A stretch of DNA of 64,000 bases from Agrypnia vestita (Eukaryota > Arthropoda > Insecta > Trichoptera > Phryganeidae), in assembly GCA_016648135.1 (NCBI GenBank), contig JADDOH010010260.1:1-64000 (forward strand), written 5' to 3'. Position 1 is the stretch's first letter; every line of letters starts with the position of its first letter. Position numbers and translations under genes: made by a program. Shown piece after piece: positions 54,884-64,000 of the stretch. The notes under the pieces are model-generated. The model did not search any database. It saw only the letters and a program-made list of their open reading frames with translations, and had not been told where the DNA came from.

Positions 54884-55020
54884 TTAAGGGTCACGTACAG
54901 TCAGGTACACGAGTCACACTCGGTAGATGACATTATGTACTTCCGTGTGTAAGCAAATCGTATACACACGGCAGGATGTATCAAACACTCTAACCGGAAG
55001 ATTCTAAAGGGCCTTGGAAA

Positions 55021-56220
55021 CGTGAGAACACTTCCAAGATTTTGACGGTGAAGACACAGTTTAAAACATTTATTCTTTGAAGAATGTTACGAAGAACGTG
55101 GAACAAAATTTTGTAAAAAAAAACACGTTCGGTTTTCGTTGCTACCACGAAAAGCATTATTCCAAATTTTAAAATCTTAAGTTTAGTATTTCAGAATAAA
55201 AATGAATGTAGATTTTTTTATAAAAGTTTAGTAAATTGCCACGAATGTTAATGGTGAATTATTTTTATCGTATTTATATCGTATGGAAACATGAGAACAT
55301 TTCCATAGAAACGTGAGAACATTTCCAAGATTTTAACGGTAAAGACACATTTAAAAACATTTATTCTTTGAAGAATGTTACGAAGAAAGTACAACAAAAT
55401 TTTGTAAAAAAAACACATGTTGTTTTCGTTGCTACCACGAAAAGCGGTCAATTTTCCAAATTTTAAAATCTTAAGTCTTCTCCTTCGTCTCTAAACTGCT
55501 GGATACAGGCCTCTTCCTTCCCTTTCCATCCTTCCTTGTTGTTTGCTAATTGTAGCCATTTCTTTCCCCCCACAGCGGCTATATCATCGGCCCATCTCTT
55601 TTGAGGTTTTCCGATGCCTCTTTTATTCTCCAAAGGTCTCCATTTCAGAACTCTGGGAGGTCATCTTGTAGCATCCCGCCTTGCAACATGTCCTGCCCAT
55701 TGACATTTTAGCTTCGCTACACGATCCATGATATCCGCTACTCTAGTTCTGCGCCTAATTTCGTCATTTCTAATTCTTAGGCTTACTCCGAGCATGGATC
55801 TCTCCATGGATCGTTGCGTGCATTTGAGCTTTTCTACACTTTTCTTTGTAAGGGCCATAGTCTCCACTCCATACGTCATCACTGGCAGTATGCACGATTC
55901 AAAGGCTTTTCTTTTTAGGCTAATGGGATCTCTGTTAGTTCTCGAAGTTTATGTTTGAGTTTATGTTTGAGTTTGCCAAAAGCAGCCCAACTCATTCCTA
56001 TTCGTCTTGGCAATTCTGCTGTTTGGTTATCTTTGTTCATTTTTATCTTGTGTCCTAGGTATATATATTCATCCAATATTTCAATATTATTATCATTGAT
56101 AGTGATGACTTAGGTCTATAGTTTAGTATTCCAGAATATAAATGTAGATTTTTTTAATAAAAATTTAGTAAATTGCCACGAATGTAAATGGTGAATTATT
56201 TTCATCGTACTTAGATCGTA
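55021..56220. repeat. Tandem duplication (about 290 bp) split by a LINE
   Basis: Unit 1 starts CGTGAGAACACTTCCAAG at 55,021, unit 2 CGTGAGAACATTTCCAAG at 55,311. Both continue CTTTGAAGAATGTTACGAAG, TTGCTACCACGAAAAGC and TAAAATCTTAAGT. Unit 2 is interrupted there by the LINE 55,481-56,108 and resumes TAGTTTAGTATTCCAGAATA, closing AATTGCCACGAATGT. Confidence 0.8.
55481..56108 (-). pseudogene. LINE 3' fragment nested in a tandem repeat
   Basis: Minus strand: AELPRRIGMSWAAFGKL, then MMTYGVETMALTKKSVEKL, SMERSMLGVSLRIRND, IRRRTRVADIMDRVAKL, CQWAGHVARRDATR, then WRPLENKRGIGKPQKRW and GGKKWLQLANNKEGW. It is the same family as 47,161-48,080 and better preserved at the C-terminus; in most positions the two agree. 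The flanks CTTAAGTC and CTTAGGTC look like an imperfect 8-bp target duplication. It contains only the region downstream of reverse transcriptase; dead. Confidence 0.82.
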
Positions 56221-56661
56221 AGGGCGACTTCTTTATCGCACACGCCCGAGCCTGAGCAGTAATATAATGTACAAGGTTGTGTAGTTAAGGGATTGTTTGC
56301 GCTTCCCAGCGCCGCCGTAGTTTCCTGTGACGTTTTTAATAAATTACATTATAACACGCTCGCATACGAGCGGACCGTATATCGCACTAGGGCGGCGGAT
56401 CTGGGCGCGGTCCGCACTGTAATTCTACCCTCCAGGGAGCGGACGGGAATATGGAGCGCTTGCTTTACGAGTATTCGTAATAATTTGCTCCAGGGGCTCG
56501 GAAGAGGGTTCTGTGGTGATAACTGGCGCATCGCGAGGTGTACAACTGGCTGGTGGAGACGCCGACTTAAAAAACAGAGGAGGAACTGAAGAATTTTTGA
56601 GAACATGTGTGTGTATGGTGGGAGTATGAACTGAAGGTGTAAGGAAATAATTAAAAAAAAA
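56221..56661. other. No gene called; GC-rich block 56,290-56,590
   Basis: CpG-rich words (GGGCGCGGTCCGC) with open frames on both strands. No recognised domain and no repeat partner. Candidate regulatory or exonic sequence. Confidence 0.35.
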
Positions 56662-56972
56662 CAAACCCATAAAAACCAAGTTTTTATTATTCTCCCTTCC
56701 TCATTTACTAGTGGAAACAGGTTTAATCTACGCGTTGGGCTCGAGTCGGGCGACGTTACGAAAGCGAGTAATAAAAAATTTCGAAAAATCCAAAATTATA
56801 CCACAATTATTAATTTTTTTAAACGAAAATTTGTTAGATCATTTTTATCGTCGCCACGAGTCTGACTGCAAAGTTTCAGCTCGATCGGATCACGGGAAAA
56901 GGGTTAAAAATCGATCCAAAGTTTTTTCGACAGACAAGCGAGCAGACGCTACGAGTTAAAAGAAAGGGAGAA
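56662..56972. mobile_element. TIR repeat C, short form, copy 2
   Basis: AAACCCATAAAAACCAAG ... AAAGAAAGGGAGAAA, with CAAAGTTTCAGCTCGATCGG and CGACAGACAAGCGAGCAGACG inside. Same short subfamily as 31,170-31,487. Confidence 0.78.
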
Positions 56973-57090
56973 ACAACAGCGGTCACACCCCGGTGTGCTC
57001 GAGACAAGCCAATTAAAATGGCGAGAGGGAGAAAGAAATTCCATATTAAGAGGCGTAAAGGTTTTTATTTTTACATTGAAGGTACACGTA

Positions 57091-57232
57091 TGGGCCTACC
57101 ACACGCGTAAGTATCACCACACTTTTGCATGCGCGTGCCGGTTGCACCGTGTACAAACGTGCGTGTAGTTGGTGTTTCGTACACGGTGCCACATTCAAAA
57201 GTGTGGTGATACTTGAGCGTGTGGTAGGCCCA
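57091..57232. repeat. 142-bp imperfect foldback
   Basis: TGGGCCTACCACACGC ... GTATCACCACACTTTTG pairs with CAAAAGTGTGGTGATAC ... GCGTGTGGTAGGCCCA, and inside these GCACCGTGTAC pairs with GTACACGGTGC. Small asymmetric bulges. Could be a small foldback transposon or a hairpin RNA locus. Confidence 0.7.
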
Positions 57233-57739
57233 ATACAGAGATGTTGATAATACAAACATTAAATACAAGAAAAATAAATGGTACTGTCATCTCTTTAATT
57301 AAGTGAGTCTCTAGCATGCGTTTATTTTTTTGAAAATGCACTCTGAAAATATAGAAAAATAAAAAAAGACAAAAAAGGGGTGTTGCCAGCGACGAAAAAA
57401 TATTATAGAAAATAAAATCACGCAAAAGCCAGAAGTTTCAGAATGCACTAGGAGAGGTTAATGGAGTATATGCGTATTGGTGCGGACAATTTCCTTAATG
57501 TTGTTTAAAGAAGCGCTAAATACATCCACACCATCCACGTCCCAACGACAAAGCCGGTTTCATAACCCAAGTAACGGGGTTATTTTGACCGATGTTGTTT
57601 CTATGGCGATCTGGTTGAAATGCGTTAAGGTTCCGGAGACGGGAATGTGGCGGGTGGAAGCAATTCGTTATGGGTAGATACTGCTCATTGGTGATACATA
57701 TATTCAAAGTTCCTTTAACTAACATAATATGCGGAGTAT
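57233..57739. other. No recognised gene
   Basis: AT-rich to 57,430, then mixed composition. Open frame 57,477-57,677 without domain. Confidence 0.35.
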
Positions 57740-58600
57740 AGATGCAACACAGACAGATCCGCAAGTAACACAACAAGCTCTGCCTTCTATCATTTACGCC
57801 GTATTAAATCTATTCGCAAAAGCATCCCAACAGAAGCAGCAAAATTATTAATAAACGCATACGTTATCTATCGCTTAGACTACTGAAATGGTATATACGC
57901 TCATCTCCCGAAACAGGAAATAAACACACTACAATAGGTATTTAATGCCGCTGCAGACTCATTATCAAAGTCTACGCATATCGCACACCATATTCAAAAC
58001 CTTCACTGGCTTAAATGTTCAGAAATGACTGAATATAAGTTATGCCTCACAATATTCAAGACTATTCACAATATGGCCCCTCAATACATTACTGACTTTT
58101 CCGCATATAACAGACAACTAACTCTTCGCTCAGCATCAACATCTAATACAAATAGGTTAGTTGAAGTAAATCGCGTCCACAAAACCAATTTTGGTGACCG
58201 TGCTTTCGCGGTGGCTGGACCAAATTTCTGGAATAAACTACCAAATAAACTGACACAAACAGCTTACCACAGTTCAACAGCTAAAGACGCATTTGTTTAG
58301 ACAATCATATAAAAACCTATAGAATCAGACCGTGACATCACTTCGTAATGTTTTCCCACTCCTAGTATACACTCCGCGAAAATACCTGATTCTTTCTAGC
58401 ACTCCCAACTATTAATGTTTTAAATGTTAATTCCATTTTTTGCATGTCATCTAGTGAGTAAGTATGTAATAGTAAATAAGTGTTTTAAGTCAGTAAGTTG
58501 TTTTGTGTGAAGCGCCCTTTAGGTGAGTACCTACTCACGAAAACGACGCTATACAAATGATCCAAATATTATTAATATTATTTATTATTATTATTATCCA
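57740..58600 (+). pseudogene. LINE C-terminal fragment (CR1/Jockey-like)
   Basis: One frame can be followed from about 57,745 to a stop at 58,298-58,300 with only two in-frame stops: SAFYHLRRIKSIRKSIPTE, AAKLLINAYVIYRLDY (stop), NGIYAHLPKQEINTLQ (stop), VFNAAADSLSKST, HIQNLHWLKCSEMTEYKLCL, FKTIHNMAPQYITDF, and FGDRAFAVAGPNFWNKLP. The RLDY-N, VFNAAA, LHWL...EYKLCL-FK-x-x-x-x-APQY and FA-AGPNFWN-LP blocks form the post-RT tail of CR1/Jockey-type LINEs. A TTA-repeat tail (58,566-58,600) closes it. 5'-truncated. Confidence 0.88.
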
Positions 58601-58683
58601 ATCACTTAATTTTTCCACTTGAAAGCGATAAATCGCTCTTGATTCTTAATGATTCAATAGCATTCACTACTCCATAACCATTA

Positions 58684-59034
58684 TACAGGGTTATTTGGAA
58701 AACTGACTTATTTTTTGTAAAAATTTCGACTATCATTACAGTAACTTATATCGAATTATCCAATTAGAAAACATTCCGATTGGAATGTCTGCAGGGTTTT
58801 TATAATTTTATTTAACTTGTATTGAAACGAAAGAATTTTTGGTAATCGATATTGGTTACCGTAATGATAAATTAAACGGTTTTTAAAAAATAAGTCAGAA
58901 ATATTGAAAGAAAATGCAAACTTTAATATTGCATAACTCCTTAACTATTGATATTAATTAAGTCATGGCCGTTTGAACATTTTCGACTCGTAATCAAGAC
59001 AGGAATATAGTCCTGAGCGGTTATAAACGTTTTC
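58684..59034. mobile_element. TIR MITE (ACAGGGTTATTTGG ends), copy 2
   Basis: Starts ACAGGGTTATTTGGAAAAC. Shares TACCGTAATGATA-like, ATTGCATAACTCC and CATTTTCGACTCGTAATCAA blocks with 21,606-22,075. Right terminal inverted repeat eroded. Confidence 0.65.
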
Positions 59035-59192
59035 CGTATAGGCTCAATGTTAAACACCTTTGTATTAAAATTGTACAAATGCCCTATATTAAGATAATAA
59101 TGTACCGGTCTGAAGGTGGCCGTACGGCTGAAACCGGTACGGTCAAAAAACAATAAATAGTGTATAAAAATTCGAAATTGTTTTAAAATATA
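59035..59192. repeat. CTGA-hairpin-GAAACC motif region
   Basis: TCTGAAGG - TGGCC GTAC GGC - TGAAACCGGTAC at 59,109-59,140 is a diverged member of the motif family, with ACCGGT on both sides. Confidence 0.5.
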
Positions 59193-59560
59193 TTTATTAT
59201 TATTAATTAACGCCCTAAAGGGCTTTTAAAACAGATAGGCAGAGTGTACATTAACAGAATATATAGTTTGAAAAAAAAAAAAATAACTTGTAAACATAAT
59301 AATGAAATTAAGTGGAAAGAAAATACTTAAAATACAGATAAAAATATATAAAGATAAATATAATATAAAGTAAAAAGCAAGTATATAAAAAGAAGAAGCA
59401 TAAGAAAAACATCAAATTATAGAAATTTAAAAACAAAAAAAGTAATAATGTAAAGTGAAAAGAACAAAGCACAAGCTTTGAATGTCATAATATAATAAAA
59501 AATATACATACAAATACAAATCAATCATTTAAGTCCGATTGGACAATTTATAGATATTTT
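59193..59560 (-). repeat. LINE-like 3' flank, relative of 39,709-39,920
   Basis: Shares AACGCCCT - GGGCTTTT and the A-rich tract on the plus strand with 39,716-39,760. No coding piece is seen in this copy; probably only the 3' untranslated end. Confidence 0.4.
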
Positions 59561-60117
59561 GACGTATCAGCGTAATGTGTGATGAAGCAACGTTTTCATA
59601 TATGGTTCTGGCATATGGAGCGCGCGACTAATGAACGGACAGATAGAAAAATATTGGCTAGTTCACAACGAGGGCGGACAAGTAAGATTTATGAAAGGAG
59701 AAACAATGTTTAAGGTGTACGAATATAAAATTAAATTTTATTGACGGAGTTATATCCGTTTATTCCTTTATTGCAGCCATGAAATAGTGTTAAATCATTA
59801 TGATCGAAAGTATGACACCCCATTTTGGTAGGTATGATATTATAGAGAGCTAGAAATTCATAATAATAAATTATATAATAAAAATATAATTAACATCCAA
59901 ATACCACCCACTCCTAACCATTCTAACCCCGCCCCCTACCCCCAGCCCATTACTTACACGCAATCCCTATAAATACTGTCTATAACTGTCTTTAATTTAG
60001 TTGAAAACTTGGTATTGATAATGAGAGTGATCTTGAAAACTTTTTAATAATTAAATTAAATATACATATAGTGGAAAAAAACAATCTTTTTCAATTCGAT
60101 TCGTATTTCATATATTA
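59561..60117. other. No recognised feature
   Basis: AT-rich, with a C-rich CCGCCCCCTACCCCC stretch near 59,930 that faintly recalls the C-rich part of dispersed repeat A. Confidence 0.35.
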
Positions 60118-60663
60118 AAAAACTAACCCATAAAAACCAAGTTTTTATTTTACTCCCTTTCTTTGTAAATTAAGTTTACCATCATGAAATTAAATAATTG
60201 ATTGACTGAAAATGAAACGTGTCTAGACAAATATCTATGTCAAAAATCTCTAAAAACATCTCTTTATTATTTGATTTCTTCCCCAAAAAAAACCGAAGTG
60301 TGCTGTCATCTGTGAGCCAATTGTCATAAATTTTCGAAATTCGTAGTGAATTATACCTACCGATGGAGTAATTCAAAATTTTAAATATTCCGTGACGTCA
60401 TCAGGCCGCCGTTGCTAGTAATCAAACTTTTGTAATGATTCCAATTTGAAAAAAAAACATTAAAATTTCTAAAAATCGAAAATTATACTATAATTATTAT
60501 TTTTTAACGAAAATTTGATAGATCTTCTTGATCGTCGCCATGAGTCTACTTGCAAAGTTTCAGCTCGATTGAATTACGGAGAAAAGGTTAAAAATCCATT
60601 CAAAGTTTTTTCGACGGCAAGCAAGCAAGCAGACGCCACGAGTTAATATAAAGGGAGTAAAAA
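60118..60663. mobile_element. TIR repeat C, long form, copy 3
   Basis: AACCCATAAAAACCAAG with TACTCCCTTTCTTTG, ending AAAGGGAGTAAAAA. Contains CAAAGTTTCAGCTCGATTG and GGCAAGCAAGCAAGC. Closest to 31,488-32,078. Confidence 0.82.
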
Positions 60664-60882
60664 TTAATTTAAACAATGTTTCACAAAAAAACTTTGAAAA
60701 ATTAATGAATTTTTCGTATTCGATATAAGTTACTGTAATGATAGTCCGACGTATTACAAAAAATAAGTAAGAAATATTGAAAAAAAAAACAAGCTAACTC
60801 TGATGTCGCATATCTCAATAACTAGAACATTTTCGACTCATAACTGCGAGGTTATTAATGTTTTCCAAATAACCCTGTACAG
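60664..60882. mobile_element. TIR MITE (ACAGGGTTATTTGG ends), partial copy 3
   Basis: Ends with CAAATAACCCTGT at 60,882. Shares GATATAAGTTACTGTAATGA and CATTTTCGACTCATAA with 21,606-22,075. The left half is missing, replaced by the abutting repeat C. Confidence 0.65.
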
Positions 60883-61309
60883 TACCAATATATATTTGTG
60901 GTTGGGGAGGATTTGACAAATCTATGAATAACGGGGCAGATCACTTTATTTTATAATTTAAAAAACGCTAGAAAACGTAAATATGGTGGATCGTGGTTTT
61001 GGACCATTGCACAGCATCTCCGCAAACATTCCAAATAACAGGATGCGTGGGACATCGAGAGACCATTTATTTGAGAGCGCATTGCCAATTTATGTTTATT
61101 GTTTATTTTACTACCTCACTGTTGATTGGTTTAGCGTTTTAGGATTTAAAATTATATTGTTACAGGAGTCGTTCGTAATTGAGTTTCAGTTAAAATAATT
61201 AAAGATATTGTTGTGTTATTGAAATTGTGAACTTGTGAATACTCCTCATTAATAATAAATAAATAAATACCGGTGACAAGGGCGAGGTACTTTACAAATA
61301 TATTTACCA
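60883..61309. other. No recognised feature
   Basis: Frame 60,983-61,198 is open without a domain. Otherwise AT-rich. Confidence 0.35.
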
Positions 61310-61318
61310 AGTAAACTA

Positions 61319-61793
61319 CTTACTTACTTACTTACCATCACGCCGTTTCCCCGTGGGGGTAGGCAGAGAGGATAGAGCGCCATACTCTTCTGTCCTGACA
61401 TACAACTTTCGCTTCGTCTACATTCATACATCTTCGCACGCAAGTTCGACGGTTGTTCAGGCTTCTAACAGGACCATCTTCCAGTATCTGGTTAATCTGG
61501 CCGTGCCACGTTTTCCGTGGTCGCCCTCTCTTTCTGGCGCCGTCAACACTTGCATCATATATCTTTCTTACCATTCTTTCCACATTCATTCGCTCAACAT
61601 GCCCAAACCACCTGAGCGACCATATTTTTATTCTATGTATTATGCTACGATCAGCTTTACATTCATTCCTAAAATCTTCATTCTTTACTCTATCATACAT
61701 GGATTTATCACACATACGTCTAAGGGGCCTCATCTCCGCTGCATTCAATCTACTTTCGTTCCTCTTCTGCCAGCTCCAGGCTCAAACTAACTG
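61319..61793 (-). pseudogene. LINE 3' fragment, TAAG tail, 9-bp duplication (copy 2)
   Basis: The frame runs MNAAEMRPLRRMCDKSMYD, FRNECKADRSIIHRIKIW, SLRWFGHVERMNVERMVRK, GARKRGRPRKTWHGQINQI, CVRRCMNVDEAKVVCQDR, WRSILSAYPHGETA and stop: intact over 136 codons, the best copy of the 6991-7487 family. AGTAAACTA at 61,310-61,318 and 61,794-61,802 is the target duplication. Plus-strand CTTACTTACTTACC at 61,319 is the tail. Truncated well downstream of reverse transcriptase, at nearly the same point as copy 1. Confidence 0.88.
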
Positions 61794-61809
61794 AGTAAAC
61801 TAACTGAAT

Positions 61810-61845
61810 AAAAAAAAAAAAATATATATATATATATATATATTG
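61810..61845. repeat. A-run and TA microsatellite
   Basis: An A run of about 12 followed by about ten TA units. Confidence 0.9.
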
Positions 61846-62473
61846 GTAAAGGACATTTCAGTCTATCATCTCCTTATGTAGGCAGCGGAGACAGATACGG
61901 ATAATCCGCAATTTTTATTTTTTTATTTTCTCTATTAATTTTCTTTACAATTTTTTAATATCACTAGACTAGACCTACAAAAGACCTTAAAAGACGTTTG
62001 TCTGCTGGTTCACTTTCACAATTAATGTTACTACATTTCATTAATTGTATAACCAGAAGAAAAAAACAATTTTAAGCACATTTATATAAATGTACAAAAC
62101 ATAAATATAGCAAACTAATAATTCGTGATCATTACAGTAATAATAAACATCAAATTAATTCAAAGGTAACTTATATCGTTTGATATCGACCACTTTGTAG
62201 TTTGTTAAAGAGCGAGGGAACTAAACATTCGAGTATCCTCAGTCCAAATTTATTTGTTATTCTTGGAACAATAAAAGTCTAATTTGTAGCGCGTCTTGTG
62301 TTTTCGCCGTGAGCAATACCTTTCTGTATATTTCGATTTCGTGATTTTCTTTTGTCGGCAAAAATAGAATTAACTCATAGACTTGCAAAATATTGACGGA
62401 TAAATACACTAATTTAATATTTTAATAACGACGGCCTAAGAACAACGAGGAACCAACTAATAAAGAGAGACTT
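61846..62473. other. AT-rich, no recognised feature
   Basis: Nothing recognised. Confidence 0.4.
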
Positions 62474-63110
62474 TTGATTCAGAATATTTTTGAGTTTGTT
62501 CAAATCTTTCAGAACGGTAGTACTGGATTTCTTGTCACAGAGACATCATTAATCAATTAATGTATATTATGGATGTCTCACAGAGACGAATATTCTGAAT
62601 GAAAAATACTGGTAAAAAAAGGGAATTTAATAAAAAAATTTAAATAATAAATATTTCTGGCGTATCCTATTGTAATGTTAGTAATTCGGAAAGAATTTCA
62701 TTACACAAAAAAGTATATTGCTTCATAAATTCCGTAAAATCAATTGTGGGAGTCTCATTTGATCGACATTAACGATATCAAAAATAATTAGCGACATCTG
62801 TGGGGATTTAGGGGGAAGGAAAATGGCTGTCACAGGCCGGTATAATAGGTTGTTACAACACGTACGTGATGTGTGTCATACAATCCAAATATATACAACT
62901 TTCAAAAATTAGTAAGACATGGTATATTCTATCATGGTGGAAATGGCGAACGTTACATATGTGTAAAGTGATCACTTAAGCCTACCATACGATCGGTCGT
63001 AAGTCCGATATACACCATAAAATGACTTCTATACCTACTTTCCCATAATAATAATAAAATACAGTTTTGTCTCTGTGAGACATCCATAATATACATTAAG
63101 AGATTTTTAA
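62474..63110. mobile_element. Element E, reverse-oriented full copy
   Basis: Reverse-complement relative of 32,804-33,322 through its whole length, including the AATATTTTTGAGTTTGTTCA end, the paired ATGTATATTATGGATGTCTC repeats (62,560-62,585 and 63,070-63,100) and GACATCTGTGGGGATTTAGG. A longer interior accounts for the extra 120 bp. No coding. Confidence 0.78.
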
Positions 63111-63301
63111 ATTTGAATAAAGTATAAATAAATGTATCAATAATGATAAATCTTTAATGGCACGTGTACGAAACAACTAATATTAAAAAAAAAATTGAGT
63201 TTAAAATATAATGTATTTATTTATTTGGAAATATTAACAGATATAAGAAAATGATGTATACAAATATATGAGAGTGTAAATAGATAGTAATAAACATATT
63301 T
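63111..63301. other. AT-rich, no recognised feature
   Basis: Nothing recognised. Confidence 0.4.
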
Positions 63302-63475
63302 GCGGCCCTCGTAGCGCAGAGGGTATGACACTGGCTTCTCACACCGAGGGTTCAGGGTTCGATTCCCGGTGAGGTCACAATTTAATCTGTGATTTACTCA
63401 AGCCTGGGTGTTTTGTGACGCATTTCGCTTCTGGGTAATTGAGCCTTCTGGCCTGTTGAAGCGTAAAAAAAATAT
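63302..63475 (+). mobile_element. tRNA-derived SINE, copy 2
   Basis: The head contains a consensus A box (TAGCGCAGAGG, 63,312-63,322) and B box (GGTTCGATTCC, 63,356-63,366), spaced as in tRNA genes, so pol III could transcribe it. The body GTGATTTACTCAAGCCTGGG, TGACGCATTTCGCTTCTGGG and TTCTGGCCTGTTGAAGC matches 27,537-27,712. It ends in an A-rich run near 63,470. Confidence 0.82.
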
Positions 63476-64000
63476 TAACTTATATCCTAACACATCTCAC
63501 ATAGAAATAATTTTGAAGTAGTGTATAATAATAATAATATAATATATAAGCATATTAAAATAAAAGACATAAATTGTAACAGTAGTGAGTAGAACATAAT
63601 AAAGTAAATAACAATGTTAAAGTATATGTATTACATAACTTTATTTATATCTTGCATTGCAGTAATGAATCAAAAGTGTTAATTCAATGTTGCGTCGCAG
63701 AATTATGTTCACTTGTGATCTTAGGTGGTATAGAGACACATCATAGATGTCGATGTCGGTGAACAAGTCGTTGCAGACTCGGCACATTGTCACTATGATA
63801 TTATTAATTTAAACGGTTTGAAATAACCTTTTACAATACAATATAGTTCCATTAATTATGTTTACTCCGTACTATTGTACTTTATACGTATTGTAGTTTG
63901 ATAATAATATTTACGAGTTAGACAATATTGAGAATAAAGAGTTTATAATAGGATTTTAATAGTAACAGGAAATAAATATACCCATTATTTAAGAATTTTT
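63476..64000. other. AT-rich, no recognised feature
   Basis: Nothing recognised apart from a mixed block at 63,680-63,790. Confidence 0.4.

Overview
The window looks like gene-poor, repeat-rich nuclear DNA of an arthropod, most likely an insect. It is AT-rich with no bacterial-style operons. It holds mariner, hAT-type and TTAA-type DNA transposons, several non-LTR retrotransposon (LINE) 3' ends, tRNA-derived SINEs, a Helitron-like end and a short run of the insect telomere motif (TTAGG). I found no intact protein-coding host gene. Every coding sequence I could identify is a broken piece of a mobile element. I cannot name the species or order from the sequence alone.

Layout. Positions 1 to 5731 form one giant palindrome: arms 1-2805 and 2927-5731 mirror each other (position i pairs with 5732 minus i) around a 121-bp spacer, and the left end runs out of the window. 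Its centre is a TTAA-flanked inverted-repeat element. From 5605 to 20.9 kb there are two copies of a MITE built from GCATGC-rich motifs, a LINE tail, a Helitron-like element, two adjacent hAT MITEs with perfect 8-bp target duplications, a mariner wreck with two nested insertions and a second TTAA element. From 20.9 to 32 kb there are LINE fragments (one split by a hAT element with 8-bp duplications), a degraded hAT with a recognisable transposase C-terminus, SINEs, a LINE with a 13-bp duplication and several copies of a TIR repeat family. From 32 to 46 kb there are dispersed MITEs, two perfect hairpins, a dense array of heat-shock-element motifs ending at a Helitron-like terminus, and more LINE and hAT pieces. 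From 46 to 64 kb there are foldbacks, a tandem repeat of about 228 bp, an inverted repeat with a tRNA-like sequence in each arm, LINE fragments and a SINE.

The main unexplained signals are these. (1) A recurring small RNA-like motif, CCTGANGA - hairpin - CGAAAC - GTAG, occurs at about 16 places in several otherwise different repeats. Its stem changes in sequence but keeps pairing. It resembles a hammerhead ribozyme core with deviations and is compatible with Penelope-like element terminal repeats. (2) A cluster of perfect multimeric heat-shock elements lies in 36,641-36,824. (3) There are the giant palindrome and several smaller foldbacks, three of which involve the motif in (1). (4) A foldback carries outward-facing tRNA-like sequences with pol III boxes and is flanked by a 14-bp direct repeat. 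There is no sign of host genes working together here. The story of the window is nested transposition: younger elements sit inside older ones, with target duplications still readable.
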